A DNA stretch of 64,000 nt from Agrypnia vestita (GCA_016648135.1 JADDOH010000283.1:26607-90606), one strand, 5' to 3'. Positions 21,504 to 33,667 are shown, numbered from the stretch's first letter. Made by a program: numbers and translations. Notes: a model not told the origin generated them from the sequence alone.

Positions 21504-21580
21504 AACTCACCAAGTATCGAATCTGGAACTCTCGCTCTGAGAACCCAGTGTCGTATCCACTTGGCTACGAGAGCGGATCG
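21504..21580 (-). repeat. tRNA-like SINE head, family S1
   Basis: On the minus strand, A box TAGCCAAGTGG (21557-21567) is followed by B-box-like GATTCGATAC (21514-21523). The region between aligns with the sequence at 57313-57385 (both ACACTGG(G/C)TTCTCA), defining a dispersed family. The anticodon arm does not pair, so it is not a functional tRNA. Confidence 0.6.
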
Positions 21581-21859
21581 TAATGATTGAAAGTATTTAA
21601 CACAGCCACCATCAGATCTTTGGCGGATGTAGTTCATTGAGAATTATACAGCTTTTAAATTGTGTTGTCTTTTGAGATTAAATATTTTTTAATTATTTAA
21701 ATTAAATTTATTTGGTAAATGTACAAACTTAAGAGTTTATTCAATATAATATAATTAATACACATTTATATTATACGCTTACCCACTTTTAAATGAAAAT
21801 TTATTCTCGTGTTCAAAAGTGGGGGCATTGTCATATATGTAAATATCAATTATTAATGA

Positions 21860-22060
21860 AATCGTTAGTGTAAGACATTAGATTATATAAGTAAGATATA
21901 GACAATGAAACATTAGATTAAGTTATAAAAATTAAGACATTAAATTAAGTAAGTAAGATATAAACAATACAAGAATACAAAAATGTAAGACATTAGATTA
22001 AGTAAATAAGATATACACAAGGAAACATTAAATTAAGTTATAAAAATTAATAATTAAGAA
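21860..22060. repeat. Imperfect tandem repeat of ~65-130 bp units
   Basis: AAGACATTAGATTA, TAAGTAAGTAAGATATA and AAACATTA(G/A)ATTAAGTTAT recur two to three times. Pure AT-rich tandem duplication. Confidence 0.6.
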
Positions 22061-22252
22061 GATATTGTTATATAACTTGGCCCACATCAATAGAATGCCG
22101 CCATTTGCCGAATTTTAACAATAAGGTTTTGTGGGTGATTACAAATTTGCAAAATTAAGACGGTGATAATTACTTTTGTCCTTGTTGTTTTTTCCATTAT
22201 AATTCACACATTTAGCATAAATATATAAATAAATATTAGTTAGCAAGAGCGT

Positions 22253-22463
22253 GCAGTGAGAAATTTGAAGCATAACTTTATTCTAAGCATATATTTTGAA
22301 AAAACAATCGAAATACAATATATATCTCGCAGTATTCCTATTATTATCATTTCATTCAGATTGTAATATTTCATAATATTCTGTCACATAAAATATTTAA
22401 TTTCGACATTTTTTCCCCAATATTTGTTTTCGTAAAAGTCATGCTTCAATGTTCTCAAACTGC
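22253..22463. mobile_element. 211-bp TIR element, family GCAGTGAGAA
   Basis: The left terminus GCAGTGAGAAATTTGAAGCA is the complement of the right AGTCATGCTTCAATGTTCTC...ACTGC. A second copy at 37864-38560 carries a CAGGG MITE in its middle. This copy is the empty-site reference for that insertion. Confidence 0.7.
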
Positions 22464-22469
22464 AGACGC

Positions 22470-23215
22470 CTGTTTAGGGTATAATTTAAATTTAAAATAA
22501 AATAAAAAATAGTGTCAACTTAAAATAAATTTATGTTCTTCAGACCTTATATTACTGTTTCGTAAATTAAATCAATAAAATATATTTAAAAATTTGACGA
22601 TCTTTTATTTTCTTTCCCAAATGTTTCTACGAGTTTGACTGCTTCAAAGATTTCATATGTCTGTTTTTATGACTTAATGCATTCTATTAATATATCCTCT
22701 AAATATACATTCAGAATATACATCATATCTATACGTATTTAAGAAAGGCAGGTATTTTTTAAAATTTGTTTTCTTTTACCATTTACGAAAATAATGTCCA
22801 GACAGAGCAGTTTTGAAAAGCATTACGCAAAATTGAAAAAAAAAAAACACTGAACCGGGTTCATTTAGTTTTGTATTTTAAATTCTGACCGTGTTTCCAG
22901 CGCAAAACTGACAGACACAAAACGAGCAATGTCAAGTGCCAACAATTTGACAGTTCTGCATCATAAAAGAACTTCCTCCAGCCTCTTTCATCCGTCACAG
23001 CATCTCACGACTTTCGCCCAGAATACTGCGGATCTTTTGTGATGTTGACAAACGTTTTTTAATTTGCGGTGACTTAAAATGGCGACAGGAGGTCGACTCG
23101 CTCGCAATTTTCGGCCTCTGGGAAAAGTCTGGCCATTGATTCTTCGTGATTGTGTAATGGTCGGTAAGTAGGGTACCTATATTATTACTCACCTTTAGTA
23201 AAATTAAAACACTTA
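22470..23215. other. AT-rich DNA, nothing recognised
   Basis: No ORF or repeat of note was found. A slightly GC-richer patch lies near 22860-23190. Confidence 0.3.
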
Positions 23216-23780
23216 ATTGATTATTTATTTCAATTTTAAAAAATAATCACTTAGTTCTCACGGAGCATAGAACTTTAAATGGCTAAATCCAAGATAATGG
23301 TCCCATTGCATATACAACGAAAATGAGTATTTCACTATATTATTGAATGTGCTAATAACAAAATGAAAGATATTTTACGTTTAAATAGTAAGTATTAAAT
23401 AAGATATTACACTTTAAAGTTTCGAAAAATGTACTGCATATTTTGACATTTCATAGGCAATATATGAGGTTAGGTTAGGTTTGGTTAGGTTATTAGGTTT
23501 GGTTAGGTTAGGTTATTAGGTTTGGTTTGTTTAATTTAGATTACGATTATTTTACTTAGATTAAATTAACAGGATGTTAAATTATATAGTGAAATACTCA
23601 TTTTCTTCGTATATGCAATCTGACCATTTTCTTGGATTATTCCCTTTAAATTACCCTATAGAATGACAAATTTCATCTACGTAATTGATTATTTATTTCA
23701 ATTTTAAAAAATAATCACTTAGTTCCCATGGAACATAGAACTTTAAATTACCCTATAGAATGACAAATTTCATCTACGTA
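23216..23780. repeat. Compound fold-back and duplicated region with TTAGG-like core
   Basis: Arms at about 23277-23346 and 23580-23650 are inverted copies (TAGTGAAATACTCATTTTC on the right). Outside them, TTGATTATTTATTTCAATTT is directly repeated at about 23217 and 23688, and ACCCTATAGAATGACAAATT at about 23653 and 23750. The loop holds a degenerate TTAGG-type run (23466-23529). Likely a fold-back element plus a local tandem duplication. Confidence 0.6.
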
Positions 23781-24734
23781 CGTTTGTTTTTAAGGAAGAA
23801 AGGGATAAATGCAGATAGTGGGTTTGGGAGCTGTCAGATACGCGAACCATAGACAATTATTCAATGATTTCCATAGATACGTGCAAAATTTCAAAGGAAA
23901 AGGCCTCATTTGTCATACTTACTAACGATTTTAAAAATGGAATTACTCGTTTAATACAAGAGTGCGGGATTATTTTATGACATTTTTGGAATCAGGACAC
24001 TCAATTATACTGGAAGATTAGTTTACATTTCATACAGCTTCCAAACCCACTGTCTGCGTGTCATACTGGTGGTTTTACCTTTTCTGGCACAAGTGCTACA
24101 TGTTTTTATTTTTGTTTTGTCCCTTTCCCTCCAAGGAGGGGTGTTGATTTATTTTTGTCCCGTGCGATGTCTCCTCGGGTGTTCTTATGTTGTATTTTAG
24201 ATTATAGATGTTCTTTTATTGTAATTTTGTAAAACCTCTTTTAAAAAATAAAGACTTTTAGCATGGGACATTGAAGGTTTTGCGCGACCGACTCGCCTGG
24301 TCTTGCTTCTTGTTATGCTGGGACGCAAGGCCGGGCGGAGAGGACGCTTTAGCATAAAATAATGCCAACCAGGCGGCGAATGTGTTGGGCTGATATGGAC
24401 GCTTCGGCGCATAAAACAGCCCAGGGTATATGGTGGGTCACCTTCAATGTCTGCGTTTCACCCAGGAAGATATCTACTTTTTTCCGTTGTGTATTGTAGG
24501 TATGTGTATTTTTTCGACAGACATATTTTCTGTGTTACTTTCTATGTATCACATTAAAATGTGAATCATCACAAAACATCATTATAATAATTTTCTTTTT
24601 ATCGTTCTTCCCTGTGGCACAGAAGTATAAGTCAAATATATAATTTGACAGATTTCCTTATCGTGTGAAAGCATAAAAAAAACCAATATTTGCTATCTAT
24701 ATGCAATGTAAATAGCTTCTACCATAGTCAATAG

Positions 24735-24907
24735 AAATCTAAATATAATAATTTCGTTGTCTGTCTGTCCGTAACATAAGATAATTATAGTTTTACACGC
24801 AACGGCTCAGGCAACACGCAAGGGTCGCCCCACCAAATTACACATTTTTATATTATTATTTTATTAAATTTAGTTTTAGGTTTTAGCGAATAAGGTCGAC
24901 ATTAAAA
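24735..24907 (-). repeat. Interspersed repeat, family S2, copy 1
   Basis: On the minus strand it shares TTATTCGCTAAAACCTAAAA, GTGTAATTTGGTGGGGCGACC, GTGTTGCCTGAGCCGTTGCG-like segments and a GACAGACAGACAACGAAATT tail with 30110-30325. The GACAGACAGACAACGAA tail is also shared with the S3 family. Confidence 0.6.
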
Positions 24908-24959
24908 TGCAAATGGTTATCTATTCATTAATTTTCAGCTTCAAAATCCCGCAATTATT

Positions 24960-25435
24960 ATGATTTTACAAGATGGCTAGTTTAAAGTAAATTAATGATA
25001 CAAAGATTAGTATGTATCGGAAGGATTCCTGTAATTACGGATAATATTATCGGATAAATAATTTACAATACATATTTTTTTACAGCTCGTTTAAATGTAC
25101 CCTAGTTACGTACTTATCTACAAAAAAATACTTTCCGAATATACCTTATTATTTAGAAAGACCCCTCTCATTATTTTACTATCCCTTGTACGAAATATTA
25201 CATTTTTCCTTTACAAATAAAACGGAATAATGCAATAATGCAACAAGCAAGTAATTAATTCATTAGAGAATTTAATAGACCTTTTGAACTGAAGAAAAAA
25301 TGTGACGGTTAAAAATAATCACAAGACGAAACTGGTTCAGATTCTGCATACTTAATTTCTCCTCTTGTCAACTTCATTTGTAAGTAATCTATAGGCTGAA
25401 AATTAATGAAAATGTATTCCTCTGTGCTCTTTTAA
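24960..25435. other. AT-rich DNA, nothing recognised
   Basis: No support for a gene. Upstream, 24060-24480 is GC-richer, contains inverted ACATTGAAGGT/ACCTTCAATGT (24267 and 24440) and is probably an old repeat. Confidence 0.3.
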
Positions 25436-25605
25436 CATCCCCACAGGTAGGTGCACACATGCAAATGGCGGCACACATGCGACCATGTGACAGATGCATG
25501 CCCAGGGGACTTGAAAGACAAAGAATATCAGTCTTATGAAGCAATAATGAATATTGAAAGTCCTCTTTGTTTATTTTCCTGGACTTTGGGACAGACTGCA
25601 CAAAA
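25436..25605. promoter_or_regulatory. Unique island with a perfect POU octamer
   Basis: It contains ATGCAAAT at about 25459-25466 inside GTGCACACATGCAAATGGCG, flanked by a second ACACATGC, plus CTTTGTTTATTTT (forkhead-like). Single-copy in the window. The minus-strand frame at 25389-25601 has no domain. Enhancer role is inference. Confidence 0.25.
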
Positions 25606-25954
25606 GAAAATTGAGTAATAATTGAAAAGAAACGTCGCGAGGATTGGCAAAAAGGCGTTTTAAAAGGTTAAAAATAAACGGGTTTAATAAATATAATACA
25701 CTTCTTAAATAGTTAATGCCATGTTATATTAAAATACAACAAGCAGTAAAATGATGGTTTTGCCCAAAATAGATAGACTGAAAAATTGTATATATAAGGG
25801 GTTACAACACCCCTATAGTCAGAAATTCTGGTAGAAATTGAGCGATTTTTTTGCAAGAAATATATTTAAAATGGTCGATTGGTCTCGTCATATTATATTT
25901 CACGGCGGAGGAGCTCCATAGTTTTTTTTATCAAAAATTATCTAATCGAATAGT

Positions 25955-26215
25955 TCAAACATAATAATTTCGTTGTCTGTCCATCCGTCCGTTTGTGGAA
26001 CGTCCGTAATTTCGTTCGAATTCTCGGCTGAAAAAACGAAATTAAACGGCCGGAGATGGGGCTTGAACCCCGGGCCACCAAACCCGAACCGGCCGCTCAA
26101 CGCATGTTAATACGGACACCTCTCCGTAGAGTGCCAAAACGATGCTATAAATATATACTAGGGCTTAGCAAAGACGCGAACCAATGTTCCCTCATTTTTG
26201 ACGGGTTGAAGCTGG
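25955..26215 (-). repeat. tRNA-headed SINE, family S3, copy 1
   Basis: On the minus strand it begins near CCCGTCAAAAATGAGGGAAC, includes GCGTCTTTGCTAAGCCCTAG, then a tRNA-like block with B box GGGTTCAAGCCCC, and ends with a GGACGGATGGACAGACAACG tail. Copies at 33668 and 36717 share the full layout. Confidence 0.65.
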
Positions 26216-26219
26216 TAAT

Positions 26220-26750
26220 TTAATATTTAAAAATAATTATTTAGTGTTCTTAGTAAGCATAAATTTTATGCATTTATCAATGTTAATATATTTTTTAAAT
26301 GAATTATCCCTTTGTTAGAAATTGCCAAATTTCTATATAAATTTCAGGTGGTGTAACCCCTTAAGCTTACCCTATATAAAATCATTTCAATGAATAGATG
26401 AATTCCAAGAATATATAAGTCTGTATTTAAAGCTTATTTTGATAAACAGTCAATCCTCTTTTTATACGACTTATTTTATGCAATTTAAAAGCTATGCGTT
26501 TTTTTTAAATTCCAATAGCGTGTTATTTACGCAACATGTCTTGGATGTGTTTTCAGTAAATGAAAATTTAAAGCTTATATACATTCTTAATATCCTCATT
26601 CTTTACAGTAGTCTAATTTTATATTAAAACACTAAATTACAGATTATTTTGTTGAAAATTTTTATAAATTATTATAATTCCACGTTTGTGTCACAGAAAC
26701 AAAATTAAAAATTAATAATAATATTTGGTTTTCCGACAAATTATTTAATC
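26220..26750. other. AT-rich DNA, nothing recognised
   Basis: Only a 62-codon chance frame is present. Confidence 0.4.
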
Positions 26751-27005
26751 ATCCCTCGTTTTGCCCCCTCCCTCGAGAGCAAAGTCCATCTTTTATATTT
26801 CAATCATGAACCGTCGGCCACATTTTAATTTCAGTCCATTGTGGAGCCGACTGTAATCTCCGCTATCTATTATCATCAGAAAAGGTTACCTCGACTCTTT
26901 GAAGGACCTGGCCGGAGTGTGGGCGCTGGGGCGGCGGGCGGAGCGGCCCGGGGGATGGGGGATGGTCATCAGCCTGCCGCGCGACGTGTGCGACTGACTG
27001 CAAGG
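26751..27005. promoter_or_regulatory. GC-rich unique island
   Basis: It contains TCCATTGTGGAG (SOX-type) and a G/C block near 26920-26960. The frames at 26841-27047 and 26886-27143 are compositional. Confidence 0.2.
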
Positions 27006-27539
27006 GTGGTTATTAGCTATTTTAAAAAAAAACATTTTACTAACTAACACTGTACATATTTTACTAACTAACACTGTAGTTTGACATAATAATTTGAATA
27101 AAAATATGTAGTGAATCATTAATATGAGAATCAAAGAACACATTAGACGCCAACAAATATGGATTTTTCAGAATTTTATGAACATTGAATTAATTCGGAC
27201 CACATTTTTAACCTTTGATCGTAGACGTGTGGGTCTCAGAACCGCCATTTTTACCTCATGTCAGAATTTCCATTTTATTTGGTAGTTTTTTTTAAATTTG
27301 TTTTCGCCAAAGACTAAAAATTGCCTTATTTCTTTAAATTTTTGTTAAAAAGGTTGATTAGATATGTATTAATGTTGTTTCATTTATTTATTTCATTGCT
27401 TTAGTTATGTAAATTTGATAAGAGCTCTGTGTTGAGACAGGCAAAGTTTAAAATTATAATTTACTTATATACAAGTATATTTTATACAAAATACATTTTA
27501 CATTTTATACAAAATTACCGACTTATTAAAAATAAAACC

Positions 27540-27720
27540 AATTCTCTCTGTTTAATCCCCACCCTTCCACCTCCGCCCCATAACTGATTCTCTATCATCC
27601 TCTAATATGCTTTTTCTCTCTCTATATATAATTACTAAGCTTCTATTTAATGTAAATGTCTGTGCTTAGGTTAGTTTGTATTATACTGTCCTGAAGAAGC
27701 CTGGATGCAGCCGAAAATAA
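27540..27720 (+). mobile_element. Penelope-like terminal fragment with structured motif, locus 2
   Basis: A pyrimidine-rich stretch (27545-27640), as at 11040-11160, precedes CTGAAGA at 27691-27697, spacer A, stem GCCTG/CAGCC with one C-C mismatch, then GAAA at 27713-27716. Confidence 0.4.
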
Positions 27721-28185
27721 TAAATATTGTATATTATATCAATAAAGTGACTTAAAACAAAACTTATTATCAAAAATTACTTTGCTGTGTTAAAAAATAC
27801 ATTTATAATTATGTAAAATTGGGAATCTTTATCCATTGATAGATAAATGTTTAAATAACTGTAGGTACATGAAAAATCTTCATTTGTTACTTAAAAATAT
27901 ATTGTGAGTAATTTTTTCCATGGATAAGAAAATTGGCGGGCACGTAACAGAACCGACATTTAAGTATAATATGTAATAATTTTATATATTCATTTTTAAT
28001 AAGAATCATATTATTCTTGCAGTTTCAGAAAACAAATTGCGATATTTGACATAAATTATCAAATAAAATAAATGAATCAAATAGAAAGATTATCACAAGG
28101 TTTTTATTTGATAATTAATTAATTTTATATGTGGAGTAAAATGAATCAGAATTTAATTAGATATGATAATTATATAAACACAACG
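27721..28185. other. AT-rich DNA, nothing recognised
   Basis: No ORF, repeat or terminal structure was seen. Confidence 0.4.
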
Positions 28186-28189
28186 ATTC

Positions 28190-28470
28190 TCCAGGCTTCT
28201 CTGTCTTGAGCTTGTCTGATCCTTGTCTCTTAATAGAGATTTTGTAGGGTTACTTCATTCTTCCGAATATTGACCACATTGGTCAACCCAAGAATTTTGT
28301 TCCATTGATTGGCGGAATTGTTTCATCGACCTACGGAGAGCTCTGGACTGTGGTCATTTTTTCGACTTCAATATTGCTAAGAAATTTGCCTGCAATGATT
28401 ATTCTTATCCGGTCGAATTAACTTAATCGGTTCTTAAGGGTCCGAGTTTCACATCCATTCAGAATTATTT
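28190..28470 (-). pseudogene. Highly degraded LINE fragment (tentative)
   Basis: The minus strand gives scattered matches to the LINE RT C-terminus (NGCETRTLK early, QDREAWR-like late) in shifting frames. Confidence 0.3.
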
Positions 28471-28959
28471 ACTTAACAATCACATTAATGGTGACTATTA
28501 TGTGGTATAAGTATATTATACTGCATAATATTTTAAAGTTGTTTTCTAGGTTCGTATTCATAAAAACAATTAAAAAAAGCAATTTATGATGAGATATTTA
28601 AAAGATTTTTTCATTCTTCGAGACGAACCAGGATGGGAGCCTAATTAGTTTTTTGAAAGCTTTAGAATTCACATAATATCTAAGAATATGAGAATGCTTA
28701 ATGTGAAAACTCTTTTACGAAAAGTCGCAGCAATTATTTTTTTAGGTAGTCCTATTTTACAAAAAAGGCTATCTTTTGAAAAAAAATTATACACAGATAC
28801 AGGACTCAATATAATATACATACATGATAATAATTCATTCTGATTTTCAAAAGAACAGCGCTATAAGTATAATTGTTACATAGATAATTATATATTTAAT
28901 TAACGACGGTTCGCCTCAGATTAAGCTGGTAGAAGCAAAAAAAAATGTGAAAACTGAAT

Positions 28960-29080
28960 GGGTCTGGACTAGTTGATTCATGCGGAAGACAGGGGAATAT
29001 GGAAGCGCCTTGTCGAGTCTTTGGGCCCCCGATTCTACTAGGAGAAGGTGAAGATGACGATGATGATTAGTGATGATATA
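28960..29080 (+). pseudogene. LINE 3' tail fragment
   Basis: GAAGCGCCTTGTCGAGTCTT and a GATGACGATGATGATTAG tail resemble LINE 3' ends with GAT-type repeats. A relative is at 62500-62545 (CGCCTTGTCGAACTTCCCAG then GATGATGATGAT). Confidence 0.45.
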
Positions 29081-29284
29081 GACTAATGACCAATAGCATA
29101 ATATGCCATACAGCAATGAATGCACTTATTAGTTTTAATTTTCATTAAACTGTAATATTAAAAATCAATCTAATTTAGAGTATTTTGCATAAGACAATGT
29201 TTTCGTTTTATTTAATAACAATTTTGAAATCATAATAATTTTGTCCATTATCATTTGTCGATATCAGCTATGGGATAGAAAGTT

Positions 29285-29610
29285 ACGGACGGTTATTTAT
29301 TTATTTATTTATTTTCATTTATTGGTTTTCTTACAGCCATATAATTAATCAATCTTGAAAAAAAAAACAATAATTGATGTACAGATTTTTGGGCCAATTA
29401 CAAGAAAACACATATATACAATCGATAAAAAAATAAGAAAAAACATGTCCAATAGTGAGTTTGTGTGAGTGTGTGTATTTGTGTGTTTATTTATTTATTT
29501 TGTTTTGGGAAAAATTAACAGCAAAACAATCTTAAAAATTTTCAAAAAAGGGAAGATATAATGTACAATTAGATTAGTTAGATTATTATTATTTATTGTT
29601 ATTGTTTGGA
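29285..29610 (-). mobile_element. 3' end of the same LINE family as 4072-4654
   Basis: TATTTATTTTGTTTTGGGAA, AACAGCAAAACAATCTTAAA and GGGAAGATATAATGTACA are shared with 4070-4270. TTTA repeats on the left are the reverse of the LINE tail. No coding part is retained. Confidence 0.65.
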
Positions 29611-30109
29611 GATAGTATTCGTATGTGTATTAAATATTTTAATCTCAATATCCCAAGATAATACAAAAAAGCTAGTATTCATATGAATATGGTGAGTTTG
29701 TATCTCCGTAAATCGTCATGCATAACTGTCGTCTATATCTTTTTAAAGTAAAATTTATATTTATTTTGTTTTCAGTTTTTACAGCATTACTTAAGTATGT
29801 GTTGATGAAGTTAGTGTAAATGGTGATGGAAAATAATGAAGAGTGTGAGGAAGAAGTCCGACTCTACTCGCAGAATCTTCCAGTGTTCACGTACGTGTTA
29901 CGATGTATGTCGGGGTGAGGCAAGCAAGTACGAAAGGGACAAGGTAGCATAAATAAATACTCACGGTAATATATTCACTAGGGTCTATTGGATGATTCGG
30001 GATTTACAAGGTCCGATTACAATATAAACCAGCCGCGCACCCTTGAAGAATCACGGAACATAATAATTGCAGGATTTTGAAGATTCATGAACAGAAAACT
30101 ATTTGATTT

Positions 30110-30325
30110 TAAATTGATCTTATTCGCTTAACCTAAAACTAAAATAATAATATAAAAATGTTCGGACTGTGTAATTTTGTGGAGGCGACCTTTGCGTGTC
30201 GCCTGACCACTCGCTGATTGCGCGTCACAATCTAATTATCCAAAGTTGTAATTAGAGCGTCATTCCAGCAAGTTATGAACTTAGCGGACGACAGACAGAC
30301 AACGAATTTATTATATTTAGATACA
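30110..30325 (+). repeat. Interspersed repeat, family S2, copy 2
   Basis: It is the opposite orientation of 24735-24907: TTATTCGCTTAACCTAAAAC, GTAATTTTGTGGAGGCGACC, then GACAGACAGACAACGAATTT. Confidence 0.6.
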
Positions 30326-30694
30326 AGGTGCGATATACAATATAAATATTATGAGTCAGCAAGTAAACGGTTTTATGGTCCTTTCTTTGACCACAAATAC
30401 AAGACCATGATACAAGAGTACTGAAACGGCAGAACCCGCGCCGGTTTCGGGTCGGGTATGTTGGTAAGGTCTCCAATTGGTCGCGTTACGCCGTTTTAGG
30501 GCCCGGACACACAACAGGCCCCAGATCACCATATATGTAGCATATTACCCATTTCATCATCATCAGAACGCGTTATATGATTGCAGCATGGTAGGCATCC
30601 CCATGAAGAGGATGTCATGAACCACCCGAACTTCTATGATTCTTTTTGTGCCTCTTGGAGTCAAACAACATTCGTCACTTGAATTAAATGATCC
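30326..30694. other. Unique DNA, nothing recognised
   Basis: The minus-strand frames at 30563-31183 and 30661-31047 are shadows of the LINE fragment that follows. Confidence 0.3.
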
Positions 30695-30707
30695 GCCAAT
30701 TTCCATA

Positions 30708-31165
30708 ACGGAACGAAACGGAGGAACGAAAGTAGATTGAATGCAGTGGAGATGAGGTCCCTTAGACGTATGTGTGGTAAATCCATGTATGATAGAGTAA
30801 AGAATGAAGATATTAGGAAGGAATGTAAAGCTGATCGTAGCATAATACAGAGAATAAAAATAGGGTCGCTCAGGTGGTTTGGGCATGTTGAGCGAATGAA
30901 TGAGGAAAGAATGGTAAGAAAGATATATGATGCAAGTGTTGACGGCGCCAGAAAAAGAGGGCGACCACGGAAGACGTGGCATGACCAGATTAACCAGATA
31001 CTGGAAGATGGTCCTGTTAGAAGTATGAACAACCGTCGAGCTTGCATGCGAAGATGTATGAATGTAGACGAAGCGAAAGTTGTATGTCAGGACAGAAGAG
31101 TATGGCGCTCTATCCTCTCTGCCTACCCCCTCGGGGAAACGGCGTGATGGTAAGTAAGTAAGTAA
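30708..31165 (+). mobile_element. 5'-truncated LINE insertion with 13-bp target duplication
   Basis: GCCAATTTCCATA occurs at 30695-30707 and again at 31166-31178, bracketing LINE sequence that ends in a GTAAGTAAGTAAGTAA tail. This is a clean target-primed insertion. A reverse-strand fragment of the same family is at 41398-41512. Confidence 0.85.
30737..31147 (+). pseudogene. LINE RT C-terminal fragment
   Basis: 136 codons are open and match the region after the RT palm: LRRMCGKSMYDRVKN, GSLRWFGHVERMNEERM, GARKRGRPRKTWHDQ, ending DRRVWRSILSAYP before a TGA. The protein lacks all catalytic parts because of 5' truncation. An uninterrupted frame suggests a young insertion. Confidence 0.8.
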
Positions 31166-31271
31166 GCCAATTTCCATATTCAATTCCTTCGTAGTTTTAG
31201 TAAAAAGCTACTATACATCAGTAAAAAATCATTATTTATAATTTGACACTTTTATACAAATAATAGCTTAT

Positions 31272-31722
31272 TTACTATTACTACTTTACGGTGCTAGCTA
31301 CTTTACGGTGTTGAAGCATGGACGCTGAAGGTGACTACTCTAAATCGCCCAGAGGCGTTCGAAATGTGGATACATCGTAAAATGTTAAGGATATCTTGGA
31401 CTGACATGACTAGTAATGTTGAAGTTTTACGTAGAGCAAATACAAACAGACAGTTACTCAACATAGTAAAGCTCCGTAAAATTTCATATTTTGGTCACAT
31501 AATGAGAGGCGAAAAATACTCCATCCTTCAGCTCGTCATGAAGGGGAAGATTGAGGGTCGCAGAGGTATCGGAAGGAGGCGGCATTCCTGGCTTCGAAAC
31601 ATCCGAGAGTGGACCGGGATAAGAAGCGTGGGAGAGCTGTTCCGCACTGCCCTGGACAGGGAAACTTTCTCCCAGATGATCGCCGACGTCGGGGGGACCC
31701 GACAGGGTACACGAAGAAGAAG
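31272..31722 (+). mobile_element. 5'-truncated LINE (family of 6022-9345) with 10-bp target duplication
   Basis: AATAGCTTAT at 31262-31271 recurs at 31723-31732, directly after the GAAGAAGAAG tail. This fixes the true 3' end of the LINE family as the GAA tail. Confidence 0.85.
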
Positions 31723-31753
31723 AATAGCTTATAACAGGTGCGATAATATTTAA
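31331..31753 (+). pseudogene. LINE ORF C-terminal fragment, frame intact
   Basis: It encodes FEMWIHRKMLRISWTDMTSN, KLRKISYFGHIMRGEKY, GKIEGRRGIGRRRHSWL, SVGELFRTALDRETF in one frame, showing the arrangement before the frameshift in the 6353 copy. The last codons after the GAA tail are host sequence. Confidence 0.8.
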
Positions 31754-33660
31754 ATTTATTGCCAAATCTGACAAATAATTTTAGAAATATATTTAATGTA
31801 TCATTGAATATATTGAAATGCGAAAATTTTTATTTGCAATCGGGTAAAAATATTAAAAATGACTACTAATAAAATAATAGAAATTAAATTGACATGAGTT
31901 TACTTACCTATAGTGTTTTATACATATGTATCTATATAGTAGTTCGATACACTTCCGCTTGTCATCCCGTAGAGAAATTTGAAAGGAAACTGAAACGTTA
32001 CATTGCAGTCAAGTATTAATTTCCTTCGTAATATATGATTTAGGTAAAAATTCTGAAAATTTAAAAATTCTGAAGTTTAGTTTTTCAAATAGAAAACAAA
32101 CATGTTCATTTCTGTGGTCAGAAAATTGAAAAATACTCTAATGTTGCAGTACTGTATATAGCTGATTATTTAAACTTCATTCTTAGAGTGGTTTTAAGAA
32201 GAGGAGGGGTATCGTAGGAAAGGGATGGGGAGAAATAGATATATAAGACAGACACATAAAAACATATTTTACATTGCTTCAATTAAATTAAAATTTCTGT
32301 GTGTTATTTTAAAGCCTACATAAATATTCTCCCAATTTTTTTTAATAATTCGTATTGAAGCTTACAATGCAGGCAAATGTTTTACAAAGAAAAATATTAA
32401 AACATTTGAGAAATATGTGTTCCGTACATCTATTAATTGCTTACAATAATATCTATAAAATTGCTTGGAAGTGATGTGTTTAGTGTGTATATGTTTATTT
32501 GTGTGTGCGTTTGCGTTTGTGTTTGTGTGTGTGTGGATGTCTGTGTTTACGTTGTTGCATATTGGTTTTAAGCCTGTGAATTAATTATTTTAAGTTTTTG
32601 TTTAAGAATACACTTTGTCTGCGAATAAGTCTACGCCAGGGGAATTCTCATATTGCAAGAATAAATTTATGATTCTACTGATAACTGAGTTTTTTTGCGG
32701 CCTGAGGTTTATATTTTTTGGGTCGGAAAAGAGTTGTATGTCATGAGCAACGGGTTGGTGCATTAAAATCAATATAATATAAACTAAACCAGGAAGTTTT
32801 CCTTGAATTATTTTCTTTTAATATAATTGTTTAAATATAACACTAGAAATGTAAAAGAGCATCGTGGAGGCAATTGTATACAGTGATATCCATAGTATAC
32901 ATACATTCTCGTTTACGGTTCCTTGGGGATGATTTAATCCATATTGGAGTGTCTTGTATTTGCCCTTCAAACCATGAATACAAAAGTCCCCCCGTGTGGA
33001 GCCCGGGGCCGCGCTGGTTGTGGCGATAGACATAAGCGGCTGGTGTCATTTGCTGATAAAACAGGGATTACTTTTTTCAATTACGATTGTATCGTTTTTT
33101 AGCCATGTGCTCGAGTGGGGCGCGGCGGGGGAGGTGAGAGGGAATGAGGCGAGTGGGGTGCGACAGGGGTGAAGTATTAATGAATAATAAATTTTCTAAT
33201 ATTTTTTTAGAAGCTTGACAGTTTTAGGAATTGATTAGAGAAAAACTTTCGAGGAAAAATCCCAACATTGACGCAGTTACGAATTTTTAATCAACCACCT
33301 TTAAGAAATAGGACAGCATCGGGTTGCCTAACGAAATTTGGTCGAAAATTGTTCGAAAACAGATAACAATTATAAACATTAAATTATTTTATTTTGTTAT
33401 AATATTTAGTGTCATGGTCTCCTAGTCGTGATTCATGATAGTGAGAACTTTTGCATGAATTATACAGAATCTAAAATAAACTATATATCTTGAATAATAA
33501 TTTTATAGTAGGTATTGATGTATTTGAAAACTCGGTTGAAAGGTTTAAGAATACACAAAAATCAATTATCAAGTTTATTAGAATATTTAATGAATAAACT
33601 GTTCATATACTCATTCTGTTATTCAAATATATGATATTTAATTAACACCGTTATATGTGG
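31740..33660. other. AT-rich DNA, few features
   Basis: A degenerate GT-rich run is at about 32470-32540, and a GC-richer patch at 32990-33170 has no ORF of note. Nothing else was recognised. Confidence 0.4.
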
Positions 33661-33667
33661 TTATATA

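Noticed and set aside
21504..21580. Possible tRNA gene on the minus strand
   Set aside because: No valid anticodon arm, and a diverged sibling at 57313 shows it is a dispersed repeat.
30563..31183. 206-codon minus-strand ORF
   Set aside because: It is the shadow of the LINE RT C-terminal frame at 30737-31147 on the plus strand.
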